46,532 nucleotides of DNA from positions 182,384 through 228,915 of the forward strand of contig NZ_JAFLEQ010000008.1 in assembly GCF_017307055.1 (NCBI RefSeq). Direction: 5' to 3'. The DNA is from Corynebacterium mendelii (GTDB taxonomy: Bacteria; Actinomycetota; Actinomycetes; Mycobacteriales; Mycobacteriaceae). The notes beneath the pieces were generated by a model. The model was given only the letters and a program-made list of their open reading frames with translations. It was not told the origin of the DNA and did no database searches. The translations under genes were made by a program, and so were the position numbers. The stretch's first letter is position 1, and each line of letters starts with the position of its first letter. This document shows, piece by piece, positions 1-7,694 of the stretch.

Positions 1-159
1 CTTTCACCGCCGCGGCCACTCCCGGTGGGGACGGCCGGAAAGTGTCCGGGAAAACACCACCGGCCACCGCCGGGGGCGGGCGCGTTTTTTCTCTCCGCAC
101 CCCGCCCGGGGGCACCGGGGTGCCGCACGAGATGACCGGCATCCGTATTCTTGGAAGGC

Positions 160-1578
160 GTGAGTGAACATTATGACGTAGTAGTACTCGGCGCGGGCCC
201 CGGTGGCTACGTGGCCGCCATCCGTGCATCACAGCTCGGCCAGAAGGTCGCTGTGGTGGAAAAACAATACTGGGGGGGAGTGTGTCTGAATGTGGGCTGC
301 ATTCCCAGCAAAGCTCTGCTGAAAAATGCGGAGCTGGCCCACACCTTCAACCATCAGGCCGACCTGTTCGGGATCTCCGGGGATGTGACATTCGACTTCG
401 GCAAGGCGCACGCGCGCAGCCGCACGGTCTCGTCGAACATCGTCAAGGGTGTCCACTACCTGATGAAAAAGAACAAGATCACCGAATACGATGGTCTGGG
501 TTCCTTCACCGACGACCACACCATCGTCGTCTCCGACGGCAAGGATGACGGCAAGGAAATCACCTTCGACAACTGCATTATCGCCACCGGTTCGGTGGTG
601 CGGTCCCTGCCCGGCGTGGAAATCGGCGGCAATATCGTCTCCTACGAGCAGCAGATTCTCACCGACGAGCTGCCGGGGAAAATCGTCATTGTCGGGGCCG
701 GTGCGATCGGCATGGAGTTCGCCTACGTTCTGGCCAACTACGGTGTCGACGTCACCATCGTCGAATTCATGGACCGGGTGCTGCCCAACGAGGACGCCGA
801 CGTGTCCAAGGTCATCGCCAAGGAATACAAGTCGATGGGCGTGAAACTGCTCACCGGCTACAAGACCACCGAAATCCGCGACAACGGTGATTCCGGCTGC
901 GAAGTCGACGTCGAGAGCAAAGACGGCAAGAAAAACGACACCCTTGACTGTGACCGGGTGATGGTCTCGATCGGTTTCGCCCCCCGGGTCGACGGCTTCG
1001 GCCTGGACAACACCGGTGTGAAGCTGACCGACCGGGGCGCCATCGCCATCGACGAGCGCATGCGTACCAATGTCGACCACATTTATGCCATCGGCGATGT
1101 CACCGCCAAGCTGCAGCTGGCCCATGTGGCCGAGGCGCAGGGCGTGGTGGCCGCCGAAACCATCGCCGGCGCAGAGACCATGGAACTGGGCGACTACATG
1201 ATGATGCCGCGGGCAACCTTCTGCAACCCGCAGGTCGCCTCCTTCGGCTACACCGAGGAAAAAGCCCGGGAACTGGCCGCCGACCGCGGCTGGGACGTCA
1301 AAGTCGCCACCTTCCCCTACTCCGCCAACGGCAAAGCCCAGGGGCTGGGCGAACCGGCCGGTTTCGTCAAAGTGGTCGCCGACGGTGAATTCGGGGAACT
1401 CCTCGGCGCCCACATGGTCGGCTCCAATGTCTCCGAACTGCTGCCCGAACTGACCCTGGCGCAGCGTTTCGATCTGACCTGCGAGGAAATCGGGCGCAAT
1501 GTCCACACCCACCCGACCCTGTCGGAGGCCATCAAGGAGGCCTGTGAGGGCATCGGGGGCCATATGATCAACCTGTAG
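160..1578 (+). CDS. lpd: Dihydrolipoyl dehydrogenase (E3)
   Basis: FAD-dependent disulfide oxidoreductase that reoxidises dihydrolipoamide of the pyruvate and 2-oxoglutarate dehydrogenase complexes with NAD+. The N-terminal dinucleotide fold GAGPGG is followed by the redox-active disulfide motif [10 protein letters not shown] (Cys42 and Cys47). A second nucleotide fold GAGAIGMEF and the C-terminal HTHPTLSE with the catalytic base His are present. The product is 472 residues from GTG 160, the usual family length. The reading frame is open from TTG 151, but homology to the C. glutamicum protein (starting [11 protein letters not shown], from memory) favours GTG 160. The purine-rich GGAAGG at 153-158 lies unusually close to that start, so the start is uncertain. 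The gene is monocistronic and is followed by a hairpin terminator. Confidence 0.95.
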   Translation: MSEHYDVVVLGAGPGGYVAAIRASQLGQKVAVVEKQYWGGVCLNVGCIPSKALLKNAELAHTFNHQADLFGISGDVTFDFGKAHARSRTVSSNIVKGVHYLMKKNKITEYDGLGSFTDDHTIVVSDGKDDGKEITFDNCIIATGSVVRSLPGVEIGGNIVSYEQQILTDELPGKIVIVGAGAIGMEFAYVLANYGVDVTIVEFMDRVLPNEDADVSKVIAKEYKSMGVKLLTGYKTTEIRDNGDSGCEVDVESKDGKKNDTLDCDRVMVSIGFAPRVDGFGLDNTGVKLTDRGAIAIDERMRTNVDHIYAIGDVTAKLQLAHVAEAQGVVAAETIAGAETMELGDYMMMPRATFCNPQVASFGYTEEKARELAADRGWDVKVATFPYSANGKAQGLGEPAGFVKVVADGEFGELLGAHMVGSNVSELLPELTLAQRFDLTCEEIGRNVHTHPTLSEAIKEACEGIGGHMINL

Positions 1579-1620
1579 GTTTTTTGGGCAAAGCCGCCGA
1601 CAAAAATACCTGCCCCTTCC

Positions 1621-1656
1621 CCCCGCCCCGGACCATTCGGGACGGGGGGCCTTTTG
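1621..1656 (+). terminator. Intrinsic terminator of lpd
   Basis: Ten-base-pair GC stem with one mismatch (1621-1630 with 1639-1648), a short loop, then CCTTTTGTCT. It lies about 40 bases after the lpd stop codon. Confidence 0.7.
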
Positions 1657-1757
1657 TCTCAATATGGGGGTAATTTGCAGGTCAGGTCCTGTGTTACCTG
1701 CGGCACACATGCGGTATCAGGTGAGCTGGTCAGGGGGTATTTTTCCGCCTGCGAGAC

Positions 1758-1775
1758 GGTAACGTATTGGTAACG
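1758..1775. promoter_or_regulatory. Direct repeat GGTAACG upstream of the importer operon
   Basis: GGTAACG occurs at 1758-1764 and again at 1769-1775, exactly 11 bases apart, so on the same face of the helix. It lies 190 bases before the permease start, in the 310-base lpd-importer gap. This gap shows no riboswitch I recognise: I looked for guanidine-I and TPP signatures without success. An operator role is inference only. Confidence 0.25.
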
Positions 1776-1965
1776 GTTGTTGGTTTTTGCAGGAATTCCT
1801 CTTCCAGGGGTACCCGGGCGCGCACAATAAAAGACACCGCCAGTGGCACACGGACAACCGGATTACGGCTCTTTCCGTACAAAAAGGCGCCACAGGCTTT
1901 GCGCACCCGGCCCGATGCGTCGACGAGGCTGAGTGCACCAGTTTCGGTCCCGAGGAGGAAAGTCG

Positions 1966-2772
1966 TTGAGTGCTGCCGCTGCTGGCACAGCCAGCAAAAC
2001 TAACACCAAAGACGTCGAGGCCATCCGGAAACGCAACAAAATGTGGGGTATCAACACCCTGTCGCTGTTTCTCGGGCTGGCGATCTGGTGGGTTCTGCCG
2101 TATCTGGGGGTGGTGCTGCCGACCCCGCCGGAAGTCCTGGAGAAATTCATTGAACTGTGCGCATCGGGGTTGTGGTTTTCCGATGTCGGCGCATCCCTGG
2201 CCCGCGTGTTCTCCGGATTCATTCTGGGAACCCTGCTGGCTATCCCGGTGGGCTTTCTCATGGGCTGGTATTCCATTGCCCGTGGTCTGCTCGAGCCGTG
2301 GATCCAGTTTTTCCGTACTGTCCCGCCACTGGCGATGATCCCGCTGGTGCTGGTGCTGATGGGGATCGGCGAGATGCCGAAAATCTTCGTCATCTTCCTG
2401 GCCGCCTTCCTGTCGTGTGTGATCTCGACCTTCCAGGGTGTGATCAGCGTCGACAAAACCCTGATCAACGCCGCCAAAGTGCTCGGCGCCGGTGACGGAC
2501 GCATTTTCGCCAAAGTGGTGGTTCCCGCATCCACCCCCTTCATCCTGGTGGGCATGCGCATCGGTTTGGGTTCCGCCTGGGCCACCGTGGTTGCCGCGGA
2601 ACTGATCGCCTCCCAGGGCGGCCTGGGCTACCGCATGCAAAACGCCCAGGTCTACCTGGATACCGCCACCATCATGGTGTCGCTGATCACCATCGGCGTG
2701 TTCGGTTTGATCATGGACCGGATTCTGCTGTTCGCGGAAAACAAACTCACCGGCTGGCAGGAACGCCGCTAG
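1966..2772 (+). CDS. ABC importer permease (SsuC/TauC/NrtB type)
   Basis: Inner-membrane permease of a nitrate/sulfonate/taurine-class importer, 268 residues with about six membrane segments. The BPD_transp_1 coupling loop reads [21 protein letters not shown], the EAA region that contacts the ATPase. The TTG start at 1966 is chosen because a strong AGGAGG (1953-1958) sits 7 bases upstream; the frame is open further up to GTG 1933, but that start would place the ribosome site inside the gene. It is the first gene of a permease, ATPase, binding-protein operon. The substrate cannot be read from the sequence; aliphatic sulfonate, taurine, nitrate or another small organic compound are all possible. 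Confidence 0.9.
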   Translation: MSAAAAGTASKTNTKDVEAIRKRNKMWGINTLSLFLGLAIWWVLPYLGVVLPTPPEVLEKFIELCASGLWFSDVGASLARVFSGFILGTLLAIPVGFLMGWYSIARGLLEPWIQFFRTVPPLAMIPLVLVLMGIGEMPKIFVIFLAAFLSCVISTFQGVISVDKTLINAAKVLGAGDGRIFAKVVVPASTPFILVGMRIGLGSAWATVVAAELIASQGGLGYRMQNAQVYLDTATIMVSLITIGVFGLIMDRILLFAENKLTGWQERR

Positions 2773-2797
2773 AGGCGGAAAGGGGAAGAGAACAAAG

Positions 2798-3607
2798 ATG
2801 CTTGATCCGAAGAAAATCTCGATTCAGGACTGCTCGAAGGTATTCCGGCTGGGCAAGGAAACCTTCACCGCCCTGGACCATGTGTCCCTGGACGTCGGCG
2901 AAGCCGAATTCGTCACCGTCGTCGGCCCGTCGGGCTGCGGTAAATCCACCATGATGAACCTGCTGGCCGGGCTGGACACCCCCACCACCGGGCAGGCCCT
3001 GGTCGACGGCAAACAGGTCGACGGCCCCTCCCCGGAGCGGGGAGTCATTTTCCAGCAGTACGCCCTGTTTCCGTGGCTGACCGTGCGGCAGAACGTCGAA
3101 TTCGGTCTGAAGGAAATGGTCAAGGACAAAGCGGAACGGCGCAGCATCGCCGAGCACTACATCGAGATGGTCGATTTGAGTGAATTCGCCGATGCCCTGC
3201 CGAAGATGCTGTCCGGCGGCATGAAACAGCGCTGTGCGATCGCCCGCGCCTACGCCGTCAACCCGAAAATCCTGCTGATGGATGAACCATTCGGCGCCCT
3301 GGATGCGCTGACCCGGGTGCAGATGCAGAACAATCTGCTCAAGACCTGGCAGCAGGACAAGCGCACGGTGCTGTTTATCACCCACGATGTCGACGAGGCC
3401 GTCTTTTTGGCCAACCGGGTGGTGGTGATGGCCGCAAGGCCGGGCCGCATCTACGACATCATCCCCATTGACCTGCCCTATCCCCGTGACGACGAGATGA
3501 GGCTGTCGCCGGAGTTCGCCACCTTGCGCAACAAGATTTGGCAGGCCGTCTACCACCAGGACGACAGCACCTATTCCGGCCCGCTCGGGCCGCAGAACCT
3601 GGGCTAA
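2798..3607 (+). CDS. ABC importer ATP-binding protein (SsuB/TauB type)
   Basis: Cytoplasmic ATPase of the importer, 269 residues. Walker A GPSGCGKST is at 43-51, the Q-loop FQQYALFPW at about 85-93, the signature LSGGMKQR at 138-145, Walker B ILLMDEPFGALD at 158-169 and the switch His at 196 (FITHD). The FPW after the Q-loop and the downstream RVQMQ segment are typical of the nitrate/sulfonate/taurine subfamily. ATG 2798 follows an AAAGGGG-type site in the 25-base gap after the permease gene. All catalytic elements are intact. Confidence 0.93.
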   Translation: MLDPKKISIQDCSKVFRLGKETFTALDHVSLDVGEAEFVTVVGPSGCGKSTMMNLLAGLDTPTTGQALVDGKQVDGPSPERGVIFQQYALFPWLTVRQNVEFGLKEMVKDKAERRSIAEHYIEMVDLSEFADALPKMLSGGMKQRCAIARAYAVNPKILLMDEPFGALDALTRVQMQNNLLKTWQQDKRTVLFITHDVDEAVFLANRVVVMAARPGRIYDIIPIDLPYPRDDEMRLSPEFATLRNKIWQAVYHQDDSTYSGPLGPQNLG

Positions 3608-3631
3608 CCCCGACACACAAGGAGAGACACC

Positions 3632-4705
3632 GTGAGAACAACCGCCAGAAAGATCGCTGCCGTCACCGCCGCGGCCGTTATGATGGCCGCATCCCTGACC
3701 GCCTGCGGCGACTCATCGGATTCGGCTGCATCCGACAGCACGGCCGCCTCGCAGGGGGCCGGCAGCGAGCAGGCCAAAGACGCCGACACGTCGAAGAAAG
3801 AAAAGATCGACGTCAACTTCGGCTACATCCCCGACCTCAACGGCACCGCCCTGCTGGCGATCGCCAAGGACCAGGGCCTGTGGGAGAAAGAAAACATCAA
3901 CGTTGATCTCAAGACCTTCACCAACGGTCCGCTGCAGATCACGGCCCTGGGCACCGGGGATTTGGACTACGGCTACATCGGCAACGGCGCTTTCTGGCTG
4001 CCGGCCAAAGGCAACGCCGACATCGCCTCCCTGATCGCGATCTCCAATGCCGACCGGCTGATCGCCCAGCCGGGCATCACCTCGGTGGCGGATCTGAAGG
4101 GCAAGAAAGTTGGTGTCCCTGAAGGAACCTCCGGTGACACGATCCTGTCGCTGGCGCTGGCCAAAGAAGGCATGACCGTCGATGACATCCAGCGCATCCC
4201 GATGGATCCCACCGCGATCACCTCCGCTTTCGCCGCCGGTCAGATTGATGCCGCAGGCATCTGGTACCCGCTGGTGGAAACCATCAAGCAGCGGGTGCCG
4301 GATCTGGTTGAACTGGCTGAAGACTCCGACTTCGAAGACCAGATGGCTTTCCCGTCGGCGATCGTGATGCAAAAGGATCTCGCCACCAAAGACCCGGACA
4401 AAGCCGCCCGTGTGGAGCGGGTTCTCGCCCAGGCGCTGGACTACCGCAAGGAAAACCCGGACAAGACCCTGGAACTTGTCGCCGACATGTCACAGCAGCC
4501 GGTCGACAAGCTCAAGGGTGAGGCCGTTCACATCAATGTCCTGTCCTCCCAGGATCAGGTGGAACTGTGGAAAGACGGAACCATTGAAAAGTGGCTGACC
4601 GCCATGGGCGACTTCTTCGTCGAGAAAGGCAAAGTCACCAAGGACGAGCTGCTGCCCCCGGCAGAATACTTCCAGGCGGAGCTTCTCGAGCAGGCAGCGA
4701 ACTAA
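3632..4705 (+). CDS. ABC importer substrate-binding lipoprotein (SsuA/TauA/NMT1-like)
   Basis: Extracytoplasmic binding protein, 357 residues from GTG 3632, with AAGGAGAG (3619-3626) as ribosome site. The N terminus is a lipoprotein signal: basic MRTTARK, a hydrophobic stretch, then lipobox LTAC with Cys25 as the lipidated residue, followed by a Ser/Ala/Asp-rich linker. The mature part has the two-lobed NMT1/SsuA pattern: FGYIPDLNGTALLAIAKDQG, then GDLDYGYIG, then LKGKKVGVPEGTSGDT. It is last in the operon, before a strong terminator. Placing the binding-protein gene last suggests one co-transcribed unit. The ligand is unknown. Confidence 0.92.
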   Translation: MRTTARKIAAVTAAAVMMAASLTACGDSSDSAASDSTAASQGAGSEQAKDADTSKKEKIDVNFGYIPDLNGTALLAIAKDQGLWEKENINVDLKTFTNGPLQITALGTGDLDYGYIGNGAFWLPAKGNADIASLIAISNADRLIAQPGITSVADLKGKKVGVPEGTSGDTILSLALAKEGMTVDDIQRIPMDPTAITSAFAAGQIDAAGIWYPLVETIKQRVPDLVELAEDSDFEDQMAFPSAIVMQKDLATKDPDKAARVERVLAQALDYRKENPDKTLELVADMSQQPVDKLKGEAVHINVLSSQDQVELWKDGTIEKWLTAMGDFFVEKGKVTKDELLPPAEYFQAELLEQAAN

Positions 4706-4722
4706 ACGCTGGATGGTTAAGG

Positions 4723-4766
4723 CCGGTGCCGTCCCCACCACCACGGTGGGGAGGCACCGGTTTTTC
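4723..4766 (+). terminator. Strong intrinsic terminator of the importer operon
   Basis: About 16 paired bases: 4723-4739 pairs with 4745-4760 with one bulged base and a 5-base loop, followed directly by TTTTTCC. It separates the importer operon from the convergent ramB gene. The rest of 4767-4912 holds nothing I recognise. Confidence 0.85.
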
Positions 4767-4912
4767 CTGTGCGTTGACCACCATCCCCGCCACCCGGTGG
4801 CGCACCCACCGCCCGGCGGGCCGGCAACAGACGTTTTTGTTCCTGACCCACACCCGTGATCTGCGGGAGGTTCGACCACAGCCCGGGTGGGGGACGGTGG
4901 GGGAGGGGTCAC

Positions 4913-6301
4913 CTAGTAGGGCGCCACCCGGGAGGTGTGCGGATCAACGGTGATGGTTTGCCCGACCGCCGGGAACGCGCGTTGGGAGCAGTCGGTGCGC
5001 GAACAGGTCCGGCACCCGGGCCCGATGGGGGTGGCTGCTGCCGGGTCGGTGAAATCCAGGCCGGTGGCATAGACGGTGCGGTGGGCGTGCCGGGCTTCAC
5101 AACCCAAACCGACGGCAAATATTTTTCCCGGCTCGGCGAAACTGCTGCGGTGGTGGCGCACGGTGCGGGAAATCCACAGATAGCTTCCACCGTCGGGCAT
5201 GCGGGTGAATTGCCGCATGATCTCCCCGGGATTGGTGAAGGTTTTGTAGACATTCCACAGCGGGCAGGTCCCACCGGCCCGCCCCAGGTGCAGACCGGTG
5301 GCTGACTGGCGTTTGGACATATTGCCGGCCCGGTCGACCCGCACAAAGGTAAACGGCACACCTTCCCGGCCGGGGCGCTGCAGCGTGGACAGGCGGTGGG
5401 CGACGGTTTCATAGTTCAGGCCGGTCATCGCCTCCAGCTGCTCAATGTCGTAGCCGCAGCCATCGGCCCGCGCCAAAAAATCCCGGTACGGCATGATGGT
5501 GGCGGCCGCGGCGTAACTGGCCAGTCCCTTAAGCGCCAGGGGCCTCGCCCCCGGGGCGCTGAAATGGTGGCTGTCGAGCTGGTCGTTGACAAGCCCGGAC
5601 AATTCCACCAGCGCCAACTCCGCGGCCAGGCGGAAGGCCCGCTGCCCCTCGGACAGGCCGGCGGTGAGAATGATCTGGTTGGTGGCGCGGTCGAAGCGGT
5701 GCAGGAAACCGGTGGGTTGCGGGGCGACAGTGGTTGTGATGCCGTGGTGGAAAAGCCGGTCGGTCAAGCGGTCGGCCAGCCCGCCCGGCATCCCGGAGTG
5801 ACCCATCTCGCAGGCGATCTGCTCGCAGGCGGTGTCAATGGAATCGAAGTAGTTGCGGTGGGCGTAGAAGAAATCACGGACCTCTTCATGCGGCAGCGCC
5901 TGCGGGGCGGCGTTCGAGTGCCCGGAAAAAACCTCCGCCTCCCGCACGTTGCGCAGCCTGGTGTGCAAATCGACCAAAACATGCGCCAGCGCCGGATGGT
6001 CGGCGGCCACCCGGATCATCTCTTCCACCCGCCCCGGATCCAGCCGGATTTCCGGGTCGGTGAGAACCTCACGCACCTCCCCGATCAAACGGGAATTGCT
6101 GTCCCGGCTGACGAAGGTGGGGTCAATGCCGAAGACTTCCGTCACCTTCAACAGCACCGGCACAGTCACCGGCCGCACATCGTGCTCGATCTGGTTGACA
6201 TAGCTTGCCGACAGCCCGAGGGCCTGGGCGAGCTCCGCCTGGTTCAGCCCCCGCTCCTGGCGCAGCTGTTTGAGCCGGGAACCGGCATAAATTTTGTCCA
6301 T
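4913..6301 (-). CDS. ramB: RamB, XRE-family regulator of acetate metabolism
   Basis: Transcriptional regulator of 462 residues. The N-terminal XRE helix-turn-helix (about 8-62) contains LGLSASYVNQIEHDVRPVT. It is followed by an ImmA/IrrE-like domain and the C-terminal ScfR/DUF2083 block with TFVRVDRAGNMSKRQSATG, CPLWN, LWISRTVRHH and the Cys-rich CRTCSRTDCSQRAFP. The length and conserved blocks match C. glutamicum RamB, which represses glyoxylate-cycle and acetate-activation genes and its own gene. It is divergent from sdhC across a 584-base regulatory gap; a RamB-like site lies about 40 bases upstream of its ATG (6341-6362), fitting autoregulation. The protein appears intact. Confidence 0.95.
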   Translation of the reverse strand: MDKIYAGSRLKQLRQERGLNQAELAQALGLSASYVNQIEHDVRPVTVPVLLKVTEVFGIDPTFVSRDSNSRLIGEVREVLTDPEIRLDPGRVEEMIRVAADHPALAHVLVDLHTRLRNVREAEVFSGHSNAAPQALPHEEVRDFFYAHRNYFDSIDTACEQIACEMGHSGMPGGLADRLTDRLFHHGITTTVAPQPTGFLHRFDRATNQIILTAGLSEGQRAFRLAAELALVELSGLVNDQLDSHHFSAPGARPLALKGLASYAAAATIMPYRDFLARADGCGYDIEQLEAMTGLNYETVAHRLSTLQRPGREGVPFTFVRVDRAGNMSKRQSATGLHLGRAGGTCPLWNVYKTFTNPGEIMRQFTRMPDGGSYLWISRTVRHHRSSFAEPGKIFAVGLGCEARHAHRTVYATGLDFTDPAAATPIGPGCRTCSRTDCSQRAFPAVGQTITVDPHTSRVAPY

Positions 6302-6340
6302 GATGCCGTCAAGTGTAAATGCTGTGAAGCGTCGTGAAGT

Positions 6341-6362
6341 GCACTTTGCATCAGTTTGCTAA
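6341..6362 (-). promoter_or_regulatory. Candidate RamB binding site(s)
   Basis: GCACTTTGCA (6341-6350) contains ACTTTGCA, the core of the published RamB consensus AAAACTTTGCAAA. A second half-match, AGTTTGCTAA, follows directly. The site lies 40 bases from the ramB start, as expected for an autoregulatory element. Confidence 0.5.
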
Positions 6363-6476
6363 ACCGGGATGCGGCCGGGGCCGCATTGCAGCGGGGGTGG
6401 GCGGCTGTTGTGGGGCCGGCCCCGGCCGGGCGGGCCGCCACCCGGGCCTTGCATGGCTGCCCTAAAAAAGAACACC

Positions 6477-6494
6477 AATCACAGTAGTGTGATT
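6477..6494. promoter_or_regulatory. Dyad-symmetric operator candidate
   Basis: Perfect 7-base arms AATCACA and TGTGATT separated by GTAG. It lies between ramB and sdhC, about 175 bases from the ramB start and 390 from sdhC. The binding protein is unknown. Confidence 0.4.
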
Positions 6495-6756
6495 AGTTTG
6501 TGCAGCAGGCGGGGCTTTTTTGGGGGCTGTTTTTTTATCATCCGGACAGGTTGCCGCTGCGGCATTTCTTGGCGGCGCTTCAGGCTCGGCCGGCCGGGCA
6601 AACCGGCAACCCCAACTTTCGGTTGACACAGTATGGGGTAATTAAAAAGTGGCCTTAGCTGTCACGCCGCCCGCGGATGAGAAATCGTCTGACGTCGAAG
6701 TGAATTTCTGTTTAGTGGCCTGAACGGGGCAAACGTGCCCCGGGCCTATGAACAAA

Positions 6757-6775
6757 AATGGTAAGCCTACCCTTC
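6757..6775. promoter_or_regulatory. Possible DtxR-type iron box upstream of sdhC
   Basis: AATGGTAAGCCTACCCTTC matches 12 of 19 positions of the DtxR consensus (TTAGGTTAGSCTAACCTAA), including the central AAGCCTACC. It overlaps the expected -35 region of the candidate sdhC promoter. SdhCAB is iron-rich and is linked to DtxR through RipA in C. glutamicum. A direct DtxR site here is inference. Confidence 0.3.
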
Positions 6776-6803
6776 AACCTATAAAAAGGGGAGAAAAACA
6801 CCT

Positions 6804-6819
6804 TGTGTCGTGCGTCACC
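6804..6819. promoter_or_regulatory. Possible GlxR (cAMP-receptor) site upstream of sdhC
   Basis: TGTGTCGTGCGTCACC fits the GlxR consensus TGTGANNTANNTCACA at 9 of 12 defined positions. It is 67 bases before the sdhC start. GlxR control of sdhCAB is reported in C. glutamicum. Confidence 0.35.
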
Positions 6820-6885
6820 TGACACGAATTTGAGTGGTTCCTGGCATGTGCTGCACCGTACAGTTAAAGCGACACTGGAGGTGCC

Positions 6886-7662
6886 ATGACTGTAAAAGAC
6901 ATCGATCGTGACTCAATCCGTCACGGTAAAATTACTGAAAAGCCGCTGCGCGACAAGCCGGGTTTCCCCACGTGGGCAATGAAGCTCACGATGGCGATCA
7001 CCGGCCTGATTTTCGGCGGCTTCGTGCTGGTCCACATGATCGGCAACCTGAAAATCTTCATGCCGGAGATCGCCGATCCCGCCAAGCACGACGGTTTCCG
7101 CTACCACATCGACGAGTACGGGCATTTCCTCCGCACCGTCGGTGAACCGCTGATTCCCGAAGAGGGTGTGCTGTGGATTTTCCGCATCACCCTGCTGGTT
7201 TCGTTGATCCTGCACATCTGGTGCGCCTTCGCCCTGACCGGGCGTGCCCACCAGTCCCGCGGCAAGTTCCGCCGGAAGAACCTCATGGGTGGCCTGAACT
7301 CGTTTACGGCCCGCACCATGATCGTCACCGGCGTGGTTCTGCTGCTGTTCATCATCTTCCACATCCTGGATTTGACGATGGGCGTGCAACCGGCTGCCGC
7401 CGCCGGCTTCGAGCACGGTGCGGTCCACCACAACCTGGTGGAATCCTTCAGCCGTTGGCCGGTGGCCATCTGGTACATCCTGGCGATGGTGGTGCTGTTT
7501 ATGCACCTGTCCCACGGGCTGTTCACCGCGGTCAGTGACCTGGGTATTACCGGTCACCGCACGCGCGCCGTCCTGCTGTTCATCTCCTATCTGGTGCCTG
7601 CCGCCGTGATGGTCGGCAACATCTCGATCCCGTTGGCCGTGGCCTTCGGATGGATCAGCTGA
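6886..7662 (+). CDS. sdhC: Succinate dehydrogenase cytochrome b subunit
   Basis: Membrane anchor of type B succinate:menaquinone oxidoreductase, 258 residues. About five hydrophobic segments are visible. His residues in VLVHMIGNLK, LLVSLILHIW, LLLFIIFHI and VVLFMHLSHG are positioned to bind two haems b, as in the di-haem single-subunit anchors of Actinobacteria and Bacillus. The ATG at 6886 follows GGAGG (6877-6881). It is the first gene of sdhCAB. The protein transfers electrons from SdhB to menaquinone. Confidence 0.95.
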   Translation: MTVKDIDRDSIRHGKITEKPLRDKPGFPTWAMKLTMAITGLIFGGFVLVHMIGNLKIFMPEIADPAKHDGFRYHIDEYGHFLRTVGEPLIPEEGVLWIFRITLLVSLILHIWCAFALTGRAHQSRGKFRRKNLMGGLNSFTARTMIVTGVVLLLFIIFHILDLTMGVQPAAAAGFEHGAVHHNLVESFSRWPVAIWYILAMVVLFMHLSHGLFTAVSDLGITGHRTRAVLLFISYLVPAAVMVGNISIPLAVAFGWIS

Positions 7663-7694
7663 CCCAGGTACAAGGCACGTAAGAAGGAATAACA

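Larger units (their letters stand above)
6302..6885. promoter_or_regulatory. Divergent ramB/sdhC control region
   Basis: 584 bases without a gene. Besides the sites listed separately it holds a GGGGCA/TGCCCC hairpin (6726-6731 with 6736-6741), a TTGACA at 6623-6628 followed by GGGGTA (RamA-like G4T element), and a TATAAA at 6780-6785 that could be an sdhC -10 element. I see no credible reading frame. Confidence 0.6.

Noticed and set aside
229..1710. 493-codon minus-strand open frame opposite lpd
   Set aside because: Antisense shadow of a strongly conserved gene; its His/Asp/Gly-rich composition is the typical complement of high-GC coding sequence.
1690..1965. Riboswitch upstream of the sulfonate-type importer
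   Set aside because: I looked for guanidine-I (ykkC) and TPP signatures because such importers can carry them; none of the conserved core elements is present.
5396..6337. 313-codon plus-strand open frame
   Set aside because: Antisense shadow of ramB.
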